64,000 bases of DNA from Methanobrevibacter sp. (GCA_022775905.1 JALFJX010000004.1:1-64000); one strand, 5' to 3'; positions 27,531 to 36,602 are shown, numbered from the stretch's first letter. Notes: generated from the sequence alone by a model not told the origin. A program made the numbers and translations.

Positions 27531-27943
27531 TGGCTCTTAATCTAAGTCCTGAAACCGGAGTAAAACTCACAAAAAAAGATAAATCCCATGTATTAAAAAA
27601 AATGAAACAGGGATGGAAAGCAACCTGCCTTATTCCGGATTACATTTTTGATAGTGAAGGCAATATCCAAATAGGATTAGATAAAAATCGAAGGAATATA
27701 AAAACAGTGAAAATCCTAAATGATGGAATTCATATTGAAAACGCATTGAAAAGTAAAACATTGCGAGTAAAATGGGAAAAAATAACTTCAATTACAAAAT
27801 CAAAAGAAATTAAAGATGCTTTAGAAATTAGAATGAAAGATGGGAGATATATTGCTTTTGGAATTTACAATTCATATAAACTCCAGCAAATAACCCAATT
27901 CATTGCAAATTATATTGCAGAAAAAGCTAATGAAAGAAATTAG
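27530..27943 (+). CDS. Hypothetical protein, possible PH-like domain
   Basis: A 137-residue soluble protein of unrecognised family. Its ATG shares one base with the stop of the preceding amidotransferase/ATPase gene, so the two are translationally coupled. The C-terminal 80 residues alternate short beta strands (TVKILNDGIHIEN, TLRVKWEKITSI, LEIRMKDGRYIAFGI) and end in a helix, a pattern like bacterial pleckstrin-homology domains. The N-terminal part is Lys-rich and contains one Cys. No catalytic motif is visible. Confidence 0.6.
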   Translation: MALNLSPETGVKLTKKDKSHVLKKMKQGWKATCLIPDYIFDSEGNIQIGLDKNRRNIKTVKILNDGIHIENALKSKTLRVKWEKITSITKSKEIKDALEIRMKDGRYIAFGIYNSYKLQQITQFIANYIAEKANERN

Positions 27944-27944
27944 C

Positions 27945-28628
27945 TTATTCTTCTAAATATTTATTAATGATGTCTTCACCTTTAAGTAAGACCAATCCGT
28001 TTTCTTCTGCGAATTTACGAGCATCAGCAACGGAAGTAGCTTGTCCAGTTTCACTGTCCATCATTTCACAAACTACACATACAGGAGTAACACCAGCCAT
28101 TTCACATAAAGCGAGACCTATTTCTGTGTGTCCTCTTCTATTTTTAACAAGTCCGTCTGCTCCTCTTAAAAGACATACGTGACCAGGTGATCTGAAAGTA
28201 GATCCGAATTCATCAAATCTTCCTTCTTTCATCATTATTGCACATTCTCTGATAGTCATTGCCCTATCATGATCAGTTACACCAGTGAATGATTTTCTGT
28301 GGTTTACCCAAATTGAAAATGAGGATCTTTCATCGTATGGAATGTCATTTGGTGCAAGTTCTGCTAATTCAGGATATTTTTCACTTGCAGCGTCCATAAT
28401 GTCTACCATGAAAGGTAATTTGATTTCATCACAGAAATCAGAGTGTATACAATTACAGATTAATCCACCTGCATTGTCTCTCATTGTAGCAATGGATTTA
28501 GGGGTTACAAATTCGGAAGCGATAATCATATCAACTTCTCCTTCCCTATCATCATCATCAAAAACTAGTACGAATTCTCCATTTCTAATAGCTTCTAAAG
28601 CTTTATCTAAGTTTGTTTCTTGATTCAT
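27945..28628 (-). CDS. ribB: 3,4-dihydroxy-2-butanone 4-phosphate synthase
   Basis: Makes the four-carbon precursor of riboflavin from ribulose 5-phosphate. The 227-residue monofunctional enzyme has the acidic metal-binding stretch DDDDREGEVDMI (about residues 24-35), the active-site Cys of CIHSD, GVTDHDRA near 130, and RRGHTEIGLALCEMAG near 165. Archaea often name this RibB. AAGGAGATATT precedes the ATG. It is preceded by a clear FMN riboswitch, so product FMN should lower expression. ribK lies just upstream, ribH 31 kb away. Confidence 0.96.
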   Translation of the reverse strand: MNQETNLDKALEAIRNGEFVLVFDDDDREGEVDMIIASEFVTPKSIATMRDNAGGLICNCIHSDFCDEIKLPFMVDIMDAASEKYPELAELAPNDIPYDERSSFSIWVNHRKSFTGVTDHDRAMTIRECAIMMKEGRFDEFGSTFRSPGHVCLLRGADGLVKNRRGHTEIGLALCEMAGVTPVCVVCEMMDSETGQATSVADARKFAEENGLVLLKGEDIINKYLEE

Positions 28629-28656
28629 AGTAATATCTCCTTTATAATACTAGAAC

Positions 28657-28662
28657 CAGGGC
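28657..28662 (-). promoter_or_regulatory. Putative expression-platform strand of the FMN riboswitch
   Basis: The minus strand reads GCCCTG here, an exact complement of the CAGGGC at the 5' side of the aptamer (28802-28807). Pairing of the two would disrupt the aptamer's closing region, so this is a candidate switching strand between aptamer and ribB start. Confidence 0.4.
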
Positions 28663-28686
28663 TAAAAATAACTAATTATTTATTTC

Positions 28687-28812
28687 TTCTCTTTCATCCG
28701 GACTGTAACCGTCGGTTTTGGAATCTCACCAAATCAACACAAAATTGTGCTCATGGACTTATTTTATCATAAAACTCACCACCGGTGGAGAATTTCACTC
28801 CGCCCTGAGAAC
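28687..28812 (-). ncRNA. FMN riboswitch (RFN element) upstream of ribB
   Basis: Read on the minus strand, the sequence holds the hallmark RFN blocks in order: AGGGCGGAGTGAAATTCTCC, ACCGGTGGT, AGTCCATGAGC, GATTTGGTGAGATTCCAAA, ACCGACGGTTACAGTCCGG and ATGAAAGAGAA. The outer helix can close by TTCTC (28807-28811) with GAGAA (28687-28691). This is an essentially complete six-helix FMN aptamer. It begins about 45 bases after the ribK stop and ends about 58 bases before the ribB ATG, so it controls ribB. RFN elements are common in bacteria and rare in archaea; transfer from a bacterium is a reasonable inference. Confidence 0.95.
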
Positions 28813-28855
28813 GTACTTGATAGATATATTGATTATATATAAAAAATTTTACTAT

Positions 28856-29236
28856 TTAATTTTGAAATTCAAGAGATACAATATCCCCATCATTTAAAAC
28901 TAATTCATCTCTTAACTTGTTTTTTGAAATAAATTCCAAATAGTTCTCTTCATGAGTGGTTTTTGCTGGAAATACAATAGCACCATCAACTGTATCATTT
29001 AATTTAGCTCTAATATATTTTACAGCACCAAATCCTTCATCAGGTTTAATCAAATTCTGACAATTATTTTTCAATTCATTAATCTTATCCAAATAATCAT
29101 CACTAACAACAACATTCAATGTTCCAGGGAAAGGAACAAAACCTAAATTTTTCTTAAATTCATTAGTGTAAAATTCCTGTGATAAGAAATATGCTGCTTT
29201 TCCCAAACCAGTTGTAACTTCACCATCGATTTTCAT
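28856..29236 (-). CDS. ribK: CTP-dependent riboflavin kinase
   Basis: Archaeal kinase that makes FMN from riboflavin with CTP, 126 residues, cradle-loop barrel fold. The family motifs are visible: GEVTTGLGKAAYF near residue 5, the GFVPFPGTLNV block near 34, and DGAIVFPAKTTHEENYLEFIS in the second half. The ATG with upstream GAGGCT is chosen; a longer frame starting 11 codons earlier is hydrophobic and less likely. The gene lies directly upstream of the FMN riboswitch and ribB, so it is transcribed before the aptamer and may escape its control. Confidence 0.93.
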   Translation of the reverse strand: MKIDGEVTTGLGKAAYFLSQEFYTNEFKKNLGFVPFPGTLNVVVSDDYLDKINELKNNCQNLIKPDEGFGAVKYIRAKLNDTVDGAIVFPAKTTHEENYLEFISKNKLRDELVLNDGDIVSLEFQN

Positions 29237-29463
29237 GAAATAGCCTCTAATTAAATAAATATATAACATAAATACTGCTTAAATTTTAATCATTTTTTCA
29301 ATTTAAACAATATCTAAAATAAAATAATCTAATTTCAACAAAGAAATGTAGATTCAATACTATAACTTAATACATTTTACTTAATAAATATTTTTGAAGT
29401 AATTTATTTAACAATTAAAAAATAAAGTATTACTATAATAATAAATTTTACAAGGTAATATAA

Positions 29464-31107
29464 ATGGAAATAAAAACTATCTCAACAGATGTATTAATTA
29501 TAGGATCTGGCGGAGCAGGTTCAAGAGCAGCTATTGAAGTTGATAATACCGGATTAAAAGCAACTATCGTATCAAAAGGTCTTTCATTTAGGTCAGGTTG
29601 TACAGGAATGGCAGAAGGCGGATACAATGCTGTATTTAAAACCGTAGATAAGGACGATTCAAAAGAAGCTCACATTCATGACACATTAAAAGGTGGAAGT
29701 TACCTTAACGATAAGGAACTTGTAGAAATTCTCGTCAATGAATCCCCACAAAGATTAATTGATTTGGAAAATTACGGTGCTTTATTCGACCGTCAGGAAT
29801 CAGGTGAAATTGACCAAAGACCTTTTGGTGGACAAATATACAGAAGAACCTGTTACCAAGGAGATAGAACAGGTGCTGAATTATTAAATGCACTTAAAGA
29901 AGAAATCATCAAAAGAGATATCGAATGCATCGAAGAAGTAATGATTACTTCACTTGTAACCGACGAAAATCAAGTTATTGGTGCAACTGGTCTTGATTTA
30001 AAGGATTCAAGTTTAATTTACTTTAAAGCAAAAGCTACAATCCTTGCTAGTGGAGGTGCTGGACAATTATACCCTGTAACATCAAACACCTTCCAAAAAA
30101 ATGGAGATGGATATGCAATAGCTTACAAAGCCGGAGCTAAATTAATTGATATGGAACAAGTTCAATTCCACCCAACTGGAATGGTAGCCCCTGAATCCAA
30201 AAAAGGAGTGCTTGTAACAGAAGCTGTAAGAGCAGAAGGTGGAAAGCTATTAAACAAAGATGGCGAAAGATTCATGAACAAATATGCACCTGAAAAAATG
30301 GAATTAGCCACTCGTGATGTAGTTGCCCGTTCAATTTACCAGGAAATCATTGAAGGTAGAGGAAGTGAAAATGGAGGAGTATACCTTGATATTTCCCACC
30401 TAGATGATGATTACATTGAAGAAAAACTCGAAACAATGGTTTTACAATTTAATAATGTTGGTATAGACATCAAACATGAACCAATTGAAGTGGCACCTAC
30501 CGCACATCACTTTATGGGCGGTTTAAAAATAAATACAGATGCATCCACATCATTGATGAATTTATATGGTGCGGGTGAAGTTTGTGGAGGAGTTCACGGT
30601 GCAAACCGTTTAGGTGGAAATGCATTAGCTGATACCCAAGTATTTGGAAAAATCGCCGGTGAAAGCGCAAGTAAAGCATGCGCTAACATTGAACTTAAAA
30701 CAAATGATGAACAAGTCCAAGCAGAAGCTTCCAGAATTGAAAGTTTAATTAAAAAAGGAAGTATCAAACCACAAAAATTCAAAGAAAACATTAAAAACTT
30801 AATGTGGGAAAAAGTAGCTATCGTAAGAGACGAAGAAACATTGAATAAAGGTTTAAAAGATCTCGAAGATATGAAAAAAGAGTTAGATAACTTGGATGTT
30901 AGTGATAAAAAACAATACAACACTGAATTAGTGACTGCTCTTGAAGTAATCAATATGGTTGAAATTTGTACTTTAGTTATAAAATCAGCAATATTACGTA
31001 AGGAAAGTAGAGGAGCTCACTATAGATCTGACTATCCTGAAACTAATAATGAATGGAAAAAGAGTATTGTATTCAATAAAAATAAAATAGAATTTGAAGC
31101 TAGATAA
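29464..31107 (+). CDS. tfrA: Fumarate reductase (CoM/CoB type) flavoprotein subunit
   Basis: FAD-containing catalytic subunit, 547 residues, of thiol:fumarate reductase, which reduces fumarate to succinate with coenzyme M and coenzyme B thiols in methanogens lacking a full TCA cycle. N-terminal FAD motif IIGSGGAGSRAA (about 12-23); QRPFGGQIYRRTCYQGDRTG corresponds to the His/Arg substrate region; QVQFHPTGM (near 233), GGGVHGANRLGGNAL-type block near 375 and the Arg-rich C terminus HYRSDYPE are typical of SdhA/FrdA/TfrA. The partner tfrB (Fe-S, CoM/CoB site) is not adjacent. Good SD AAGGTAAT. Confidence 0.92.
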   Translation: MEIKTISTDVLIIGSGGAGSRAAIEVDNTGLKATIVSKGLSFRSGCTGMAEGGYNAVFKTVDKDDSKEAHIHDTLKGGSYLNDKELVEILVNESPQRLIDLENYGALFDRQESGEIDQRPFGGQIYRRTCYQGDRTGAELLNALKEEIIKRDIECIEEVMITSLVTDENQVIGATGLDLKDSSLIYFKAKATILASGGAGQLYPVTSNTFQKNGDGYAIAYKAGAKLIDMEQVQFHPTGMVAPESKKGVLVTEAVRAEGGKLLNKDGERFMNKYAPEKMELATRDVVARSIYQEIIEGRGSENGGVYLDISHLDDDYIEEKLETMVLQFNNVGIDIKHEPIEVAPTAHHFMGGLKINTDASTSLMNLYGAGEVCGGVHGANRLGGNALADTQVFGKIAGESASKACANIELKTNDEQVQAEASRIESLIKKGSIKPQKFKENIKNLMWEKVAIVRDEETLNKGLKDLEDMKKELDNLDVSDKKQYNTELVTALEVINMVEICTLVIKSAILRKESRGAHYRSDYPETNNEWKKSIVFNKNKIEFEAR

Positions 31108-32404
31108 CTTCTTTTAATTCTTTTATTGCTTGTCTAGCTTTTTTATAAATTTCTTCTTCATTTAAAACAACTAATTTTTTATTTTCCATTAATATTTTAC
31201 CATCACAAATAGTAGTATCAACATTTGAACCATTTGCAGAGTAAATAATGTTTGAACTTAAAGAAGAACTGTCCGGAACCATATTAGCTGAGTTAGTATC
31301 AATCAAAATAATATCTGCTTTTTTACCAACTTCAATAGAACCAATTTCAGATTCAAGACCTAAAGTCTCTGCACCTTTGATAGTTCCCATAGCTACTGCT
31401 TCATCTGAAGTTAAAACTTTAGGATCTAATGTAGAAACTTTTTGAAGTAATGAAGCGGTTTTCAATTCTTCAATCAAATCTAAATTATTATTTGAAGAAG
31501 CACCATCAGTTCCAATGGAAACACAAATATCATTTTCAATTAATTTAGAAACAGGAGCAATTCCTGAAGCCAATTTCATGTTACTGCATGGATTATGTGA
31601 AATCTTTACATTGTTTTTCTTAATGATTTCAATCTCATTATCACTTAGCCATACACTATGTGCTGCAACAACATCAGGACCTAAAAATCCAATTTTATCT
31701 AAATACTCGAAAGGTCTTAAACCTTTTTCAGCTGATACGTCTTCAATTTCCTTTTGAGTCTCAGAAACATGTATATGAATACCCATATTATATTCATCAG
31801 CAAGTTCACGTACTTTGATTAATAACTCTTCTGAAGCAGTGTAGGGTGAATGAGGTCCAAAAAAGACTTTGATTCTTCCATCAGCCATTCCGTCACAAGC
31901 TTTGAATAAGGTTAAGTTTTCATTGATTTCGTTTTTTCTTTTCTCTTCATCGCCAAAATCAATCATACCATATGATAAAACAGCCCTAATTCCAGCTTCA
32001 TCAACAGCACGAGCAACATCTTCCATATAGAAATACATATCAGAAAATGTAGTGGTTCCTGATTTTATAAGTTCAACAGCTCCCAAAAGAGCACCAATAT
32101 AACAGTAATCTCCATTAAGATTAGCTTCCATTGGCCAGATATGATCATTTAACCAACTATCCAAACTTAAATCATCAGCTAATCCTCTAAATAAAGTCAT
32201 GGATAAATGAGTATGAGTATTAATTAATCCTGGAAGTACAATCTTACCAGTTGCATCTATAGTTTTACTAACATCACTCTCATCAATTTCCGGAGAAATT
32301 TCAGCAATTAAATTATCTTTGATTAAAATTGATTGTTTATTTTCAAAATTTGTATTTGGACTTAAAATTAATGCATTTTTAATTAAAATAGTATTATCAC
32401 TCAT
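31100..32404 (-). CDS. dadD: 5'-deoxyadenosine / S-adenosylhomocysteine-type deaminase
   Basis: Amidohydrolase of the MtaD/SAH deaminase family (434 residues). The metal site is complete: NTHTHLSMTLFRGLADD (near residue 60), HIHVSETQKE (near 210), AAHSVWLSD (near 240) and GTDGASSNNNLD (near 293). In Methanocaldococcus the homologue deaminates 5'-deoxyadenosine from radical-SAM reactions, as well as SAH and methylthioadenosine, and that role is likely here. Its stop overlaps the tail of tfrA by 8 bp, convergently. SD AGGTG. Confidence 0.88.
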   Translation of the reverse strand: MSDNTILIKNALILSPNTNFENKQSILIKDNLIAEISPEIDESDVSKTIDATGKIVLPGLINTHTHLSMTLFRGLADDLSLDSWLNDHIWPMEANLNGDYCYIGALLGAVELIKSGTTTFSDMYFYMEDVARAVDEAGIRAVLSYGMIDFGDEEKRKNEINENLTLFKACDGMADGRIKVFFGPHSPYTASEELLIKVRELADEYNMGIHIHVSETQKEIEDVSAEKGLRPFEYLDKIGFLGPDVVAAHSVWLSDNEIEIIKKNNVKISHNPCSNMKLASGIAPVSKLIENDICVSIGTDGASSNNNLDLIEELKTASLLQKVSTLDPKVLTSDEAVAMGTIKGAETLGLESEIGSIEVGKKADIILIDTNSANMVPDSSSLSSNIIYSANGSNVDTTICDGKILMENKKLVVLNEEEIYKKARQAIKELKEVI

Positions 32405-32436
32405 AATAACACCTAAAAAATAAAAAAAGAAAGCTA

Positions 32437-32454
32437 AAAAACTTATAAGTTTTT
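32437..32454. terminator. 18-bp perfect palindrome over the histone stop codon
   Basis: AAAAACTTATAAGTTTTT reads identically on both strands and covers the last codons and stop of the histone gene. The core AACTTATAAGTT also occurs in the palindrome near parA (13711-13722). With flanking A/T runs it can act as a terminator; the shared core also allows a protein-binding role. Confidence 0.5.
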
Positions 32455-32649
32455 GATAGCTAATTTGATATCTTCTGCTTTAACAGTTTTACGTTTTGCG
32501 ATTTTAGCTACAGCGTTTGCTTCTTTAGCTACTTCACGAGCAACTTCTTCTAAGTATGCTGCTAATTCAGCTTTTGCATCTTCGCTAACTCTTTCAGCAC
32601 CAGATTCTTTAATGATTCTTGCTACAGGAGCTTTTGGTATTTCAGACAT
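32443..32649 (-). CDS. Archaeal histone (HMf family)
   Basis: A 68-residue histone-fold protein that wraps DNA as dimers and longer polymers. Sequence features match HMfB/HMt[22 protein letters not shown] at the N terminus with the Arg that inserts in the minor groove, the long central helix [22 protein letters not shown], and the C-terminal [16 protein letters not shown] with the RKTV loop. No tails. The ATG is favoured because GAGGTG lies eight bases upstream; a GTG three codons earlier overlaps that signal. The gene is monocistronic with a strong TATA box. Confidence 0.97.
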   Translation of the reverse strand: MSEIPKAPVARIIKESGAERVSEDAKAELAAYLEEVAREVAKEANAVAKIAKRKTVKAEDIKLAIKNL

Positions 32650-32667
32650 GTTTTTCACCTCACAAGT

Positions 32668-32708
32668 GTTTATATAAACTTATGATTATACAGCCAAAAT
32701 CATAAGTT
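32668..32708 (-). promoter_or_regulatory. Histone promoter: TATA box plus 11-bp inverted repeat
   Basis: GTTTATATAAAC (32668-32679) is a symmetric TATA element about 20-30 bp before the histone ATG. Overlapping its outer edge lie perfect 11-bp arms AACTTATGATT (32677-32687) and AATCATAAGTT (32698-32708) with a 10-bp centre. Such a dyad next to TATA is a likely operator for a dimeric regulator. Confidence 0.6.
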
Positions 32709-32874
32709 AAATAACAATATAAGATAACTTAATATTTAAATATTTGGTATAATTAAAGGTGTTATCAAAAAATAAGAAATAATCATTTAAATAATTGGAA
32801 AAATAATAATAAAAAAATACTTATTTATAAAATAAATTTATAAAATAATATTAAGATAAAAAATTTGAGAAGAT

Positions 32875-33741
32875 ATGATGAAAATTAAAATTGCTATACC
32901 TTCTAAAGGAAGAATAAGTGAACCTTCTATAAATATATTGGAAAAAGCAGGATTAGGACTAATCGACAAAAATAACAGAAAACTAATTTCAAAAACATTT
33001 AATGAAGATATAGAAGTTATGTTTGCAAGAGCATCAGATATTCCAGAATTTGTCAACGATGGAGTTGCAGATATGGGAGTGACTGGTGTAGATTTAATTA
33101 ATGAAAATGAAGCTGACGTTTGTGAATTACTCGATTTAAGATTTGGACAAACAAAATTAGTTTTAGCAGCTCCAGAAGAATCAAATATAAACTCTGTTGA
33201 TGATATTACAGAAGATATGAAAGTGGCTACTGAATTTCCTGTATTAACCAGAAAATATTTAGATGAAAAAGGCTTAAACAACATTAAAATTGTTAAATTA
33301 AGTGGATCAACAGAAGCTGCACCATTTATTGGAATTGCTGATTTAATCACAGACTTAACCAGTACTGGAACAACTTTAAAAATGAATCATTTACAAATCA
33401 TTGATAAAATTTTAGACAGTACAATCAAACTCATTGCTAATAAAGATAGTTTAGAAAATAAAAAAGAATTAATTGAAGCTGTCAGCACAAGTATCAAAGG
33501 GGTTCTTGATGCTGATCGTAAAAAATTAATCATGATGAATGTAAAAACTGCTGATTTAGAAAAGGTTAAAGATGTAATGCCTTCAATGGGTGGTTTAACA
33601 ATATCTGAAGTATTATCAGATGAAGAAACTGTTGCTGTCCAGGCAGTAATTGATGAAAAAGAAGTATTTGAACTTGTAAACTGTTTAAGAAATGCAGGTG
33701 CTAAAGATATTCTTGTAGTACCGATTGAAAGAATAATATGA
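32875..33741 (+). CDS. hisG: ATP phosphoribosyltransferase, long form
   Basis: First enzyme of histidine synthesis, joining ATP and PRPP. The 288-residue long form includes the catalytic periplasmic-binding-like domains (IAIPSKGRISEPS at the start; GVTGVDLI near residue 70; the PRPP loop DLTSTGTTLKMNHL near 160) and a C-terminal ACT-like regulatory domain (about 215-288) that binds histidine. Long-form enzymes act without HisZ. The ATG or the one immediately after can serve as start. The next gene overlaps its stop by four bases. Confidence 0.95.
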   Translation: MMKIKIAIPSKGRISEPSINILEKAGLGLIDKNNRKLISKTFNEDIEVMFARASDIPEFVNDGVADMGVTGVDLINENEADVCELLDLRFGQTKLVLAAPEESNINSVDDITEDMKVATEFPVLTRKYLDEKGLNNIKIVKLSGSTEAAPFIGIADLITDLTSTGTTLKMNHLQIIDKILDSTIKLIANKDSLENKKELIEAVSTSIKGVLDADRKKLIMMNVKTADLEKVKDVMPSMGGLTISEVLSDEETVAVQAVIDEKEVFELVNCLRNAGAKDILVVPIERII

Positions 33742-34232
33742 ATATTGGAATAATTTACTCAACATCAAAAAAATCTACAAAAAAAGCTTGTAAAATATTA
33801 TCTAGCAAACTTAATGCAGATGTAAAGATGATACCAATTGACAAAGCAAAAACCAATTGTATCTTAAAATATAATTTCATTATATTCGTTGCTTCTGCAT
33901 ATAACGGCAAATTCCAAAGTAGTTTGAAAAGATATATTATCAGAAATATTAAAACTATAAAAGGAAAACCAATAGCATTAGCTATCAGCTGTGAAGAAAA
34001 TATTGATACAGAAAAGATATTCAACAAAATATTTACAGAAGAAATAGTAAATTCATCACGTATTAACTCAAATTTTGGATATGAACTGAACAGCAACGAA
34101 GGAAATTTTATTGAAAAAATGAAAACAAAAAGCAAGCTTAAAAATGATGAAGATATTCCAAGATTAAATATTGACGAAATTGATAAATTTAGCGATTATA
34201 TAAACAATTTGATTAAACAAAGGGTTGATTAA
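33738..34232 (+). CDS. Flavodoxin-like protein
   Basis: A 164-residue flavodoxin-fold protein resembling HemG-type or F420-side flavodoxins. MNIGIIYSTSKKSTKKACKI matches the phosphate-binding loop that holds FMN, and FIIFVASAYNGKFQSSLKRYI corresponds to the 50s/90s loops with the aromatic stacking position. The C-terminal 50 residues are basic and less conserved. Its ATGA start overlaps the hisG stop, and its own stop overlaps pyrB. Electron donor or acceptor unknown; no direct role in histidine synthesis is implied. Confidence 0.72.
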   Translation: MNIGIIYSTSKKSTKKACKILSSKLNADVKMIPIDKAKTNCILKYNFIIFVASAYNGKFQSSLKRYIIRNIKTIKGKPIALAISCEENIDTEKIFNKIFTEEIVNSSRINSNFGYELNSNEGNFIEKMKTKSKLKNDEDIPRLNIDEIDKFSDYINNLIKQRVD

Positions 34233-35160
34233 AATATTTAGATTAAAGAACATAATTTCCGTGAAAGATTTTGAAAGAGAAGATATTGAATATATTCTAA
34301 ATGAAGCATCAAAATTAGAAAATATTGCCAAATCTAGAGAAATATCTGAAGAACTTAAAGGAAAAATTCTTGGGTTAATGTTTTTTGAACCTTCAACAAG
34401 GACTAAAATGTCATTTGAAACATCCATGAAACGTTTAAGTGGAGAATGCATTGGATTTGAAAATAGTGGATCTAGTTCAGTTTCTAAAGGTGAAAGTATT
34501 GCAGATACTGCAAAAATGTTTGAAGGATACTGTGATGCATTAGTTATAAGACATGAACTTGAAGGAGTATCAAAGTTTATTTCAGATGTAGTGGACGTGC
34601 CTGTAATCAATGCAGGTGATGGTGCTGGTCAACATCCTACCCAAACATTACTCGATTTATATACTATTAAAAATGAAATTGGAGAAATTGACAATTTAAA
34701 AATAGCTTTAATCGGTGATTTAAAATTTGGACGTACAGTTCACTCATTATCACATGCTTTAGGATTATTCAAAAACATTAAAATATATTTAATTTCACCA
34801 CCTGAACTTAAAATGCCACAGGAAGTTCTTCATGATTTGAATAAAACAAATGTTGAATATGAAGAAGTAGGTTCAATTGAAGAAATAATCGATGATGTAA
34901 ACGTTTTATATGTAACTAGAATACAAAAAGAACGTTTTGCTGACGTTAATGATTATTTAAAAATAAAAGGTGCATATGTCATCAATAAAAAATTAGTTGA
35001 AGGAAAAGATTTAATCATAATGCATCCATTACCAAGAATTGATGAAATAGACACTGATGTTGATAATACAAAATATAATAAGTATTTCACACAGGCAGCA
35101 AATGCTGTTCCTGTGAGAATGGCTATTTTAAAAACATTGATAAAAAACAACCCTAAATAG
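34225..35160 (+). CDS. pyrB: Aspartate carbamoyltransferase catalytic subunit
   Basis: Condenses carbamoyl phosphate with aspartate in pyrimidine synthesis. The 311-residue sequence carries the carbamoyl-phosphate motif [12 protein letters not shown] (near residue 52), the [11 protein letters not shown] loop near 134, [12 protein letters not shown] and [10 protein letters not shown] near the C terminus. No ATG exists near the family N terminus, so the TTG overlapping the previous gene by 8 bp is taken; slightly later starts are possible. pyrI is not adjacent. Its stop codon overlaps that of orc1 within a shared hairpin. Confidence 0.95.
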   Translation: MIKIFRLKNIISVKDFEREDIEYILNEASKLENIAKSREISEELKGKILGLMFFEPSTRTKMSFETSMKRLSGECIGFENSGSSSVSKGESIADTAKMFEGYCDALVIRHELEGVSKFISDVVDVPVINAGDGAGQHPTQTLLDLYTIKNEIGEIDNLKIALIGDLKFGRTVHSLSHALGLFKNIKIYLISPPELKMPQEVLHDLNKTNVEYEEVGSIEEIIDDVNVLYVTRIQKERFADVNDYLKIKGAYVINKKLVEGKDLIIMHPLPRIDEIDTDVDNTKYNKYFTQAANAVPVRMAILKTLIKNNPK

Positions 35161-35175
35161 AGAATAGGGTTGTTT
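35145..35175. terminator. Bidirectional hairpin across the pyrB and orc1 stops
   Basis: Perfect 11-bp arms AAACAACCCTA (35145-35155) and TAGGGTTGTTT (35165-35175) with a 9-base loop. The arms contain the coding ends and stop codons of both convergent genes, so one structure serves both. Confidence 0.65.
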
Positions 35176-36316
35176 CAAGTAATGTTTCATCGCATTGAAG
35201 CTTGATAATATTAGTTCTTCCTTTTCCACGACCACGTGAAATTGTGTTAGTAGATATTATTCCTAACATTTCAAGCTCGTTAATAAAGTCAAATATTCTT
35301 CTGTAAGTAACTGCATCTTTTTTATATAAATCTGTATAAGCTTCATATAATTTTCCAGATGTAATTTCTTCTTTTTGTTTAGTTAAATTTAAAATAGACT
35401 CTAAAACTCTTTGTTGTTGAAGAGGTAAAGTGGATATGATTTCAATGACTTTATTATGTTCAATTTTATCTTTTGCTCTTTTTACATGATCATTTGTAAC
35501 TTTTGGAGAATCTTCATCAAAAGCTAATTCACCAGCATTTTTAAGTAAATCAAGAGCATACCTTGCATCACCCTCTTCTTTAGCAGCCATTGCTGAACAT
35601 AAAGGAATAACATCACTTTCAAGTACATTTTCATTGAAAGATATTTCTGCCCTTTCATTTAAAATATCAGACAATTGACCTGCTCCATAAGGTGGGAAAA
35701 CAATTTCTTTATCATTTAAACTACTTGTAACTCTAGATTTAATTAAATTTTTGAAATCTAAATAGTTACTAATACATAAAATAGAAACATTGTCTGTTCT
35801 GGTAAGAGTATATAAGATTCCATCTCCATCTTTATCAAGTAAAATATCAATTTCATCTAAAATAACAATTAAATGTAATTTTTTACCAAAAGCATTAGTT
35901 GACTTGAAAATATCCCTAAATGTATTTACAACTTCACCTTTAGTCCAACCACGATTTGGAACATCACGTCCAAGTTTATTACATAATTCTGCAATTACTT
36001 GATATTCAGTTGTGTAATCAGTACATCTAACATATTCCACTTTTACAAAAATACTTTTTTTACGAGCAATATCCATTAATTGCTCACGAGCAAATTTAGA
36101 TGCAGCTGTTTTACCAGTTCCAGTTTTACCATACAAAGTTACATTTGAAGGAGTTACATCACTTAATACATCAACCCAATATTTTGCAATTTGTTTTATT
36201 TGCTCTTCCCTGTGAACTAACTTATCAGGTAACCACCTATGATCCAATGGACGTTTATCCTTAAATATACTGGGTCCCTTTTCATCATTTTCCAATTGTT
36301 CAAAAATATTTGTCAT
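35153..36316 (-). CDS. orc1: Orc1/Cdc6 replication initiator
   Basis: AAA+ ATPase (387 residues) that binds origin recognition boxes and loads the MCM helicase. GKTGTGKT at residues 63-70 is Walker [13 protein letters not shown] near 145 is Walker B with the initiator-specific extension, CISNYLDF near 180 includes sensor 1, and [14 protein letters not shown] near 255 is sensor 2. The C-terminal 90 residues are the winged helix that reads DNA. The gene is transcribed away from an adjacent 630-bp region with several exact boxes, the classic archaeal layout of an initiator beside its own origin. Confidence 0.96.
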   Translation of the reverse strand: MTNIFEQLENDEKGPSIFKDKRPLDHRWLPDKLVHREEQIKQIAKYWVDVLSDVTPSNVTLYGKTGTGKTAASKFAREQLMDIARKKSIFVKVEYVRCTDYTTEYQVIAELCNKLGRDVPNRGWTKGEVVNTFRDIFKSTNAFGKKLHLIVILDEIDILLDKDGDGILYTLTRTDNVSILCISNYLDFKNLIKSRVTSSLNDKEIVFPPYGAGQLSDILNERAEISFNENVLESDVIPLCSAMAAKEEGDARYALDLLKNAGELAFDEDSPKVTNDHVKRAKDKIEHNKVIEIISTLPLQQQRVLESILNLTKQKEEITSGKLYEAYTDLYKKDAVTYRRIFDFINELEMLGIISTNTISRGRGKGRTNIIKLQCDETLLETTLFSI

Positions 36317-36354
36317 ATATCCACCTTAAATTTATAAAAAAAATTAGAGTATAA

Positions 36355-36366
36355 TTTCCAGTGTTA
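36355..36366 (+). other. Degenerate mini-ORB
   Basis: TTTCCAGTGTTA, two changes from TTTCAAGTGTAA and close to the haloarchaeal/Pyrococcus core TTCCAGTG. It lies just upstream of orc1 on the far side of the A/T-rich stretch. Confidence 0.5.
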
Positions 36367-36582
36367 ATAGTATAAAATGTATCATAAATAAACATTTGTA
36401 TTACAATTTTATAAAAAATTAATAAAATTAAGAAAAATCTAAAAAATTAAATTAATTAAAATGGATTAAATTAACAAAAACAAATTAAAATAAAGTAAAT
36501 AAATCATTTAAATAATTAAATTGAATTATATTCAAAAATAATTATTTAAATTAAATTAAATTTTGAATATGGAATGATACTA

Positions 36583-36594
36583 TTTCAAATATAA
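36583..36594 (+). other. Degenerate mini-ORB
   Basis: TTTCAAATATAA, two changes from the consensus, 20 bp before an exact box. Confidence 0.35.
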
Positions 36595-36602
36595 GATAAC
36601 AA

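Noticed and set aside
32838-33350. 170-codon minus-strand frame
   Set aside because: Lies wholly antisense to hisG, whose protein is unmistakable.
35153-36316. Plasmid or integrated-element replication module around orc1
   Set aside because: Neighbours are core metabolic genes (hisG, pyrB, cbiB, polD) without integrase, att repeats or composition change.
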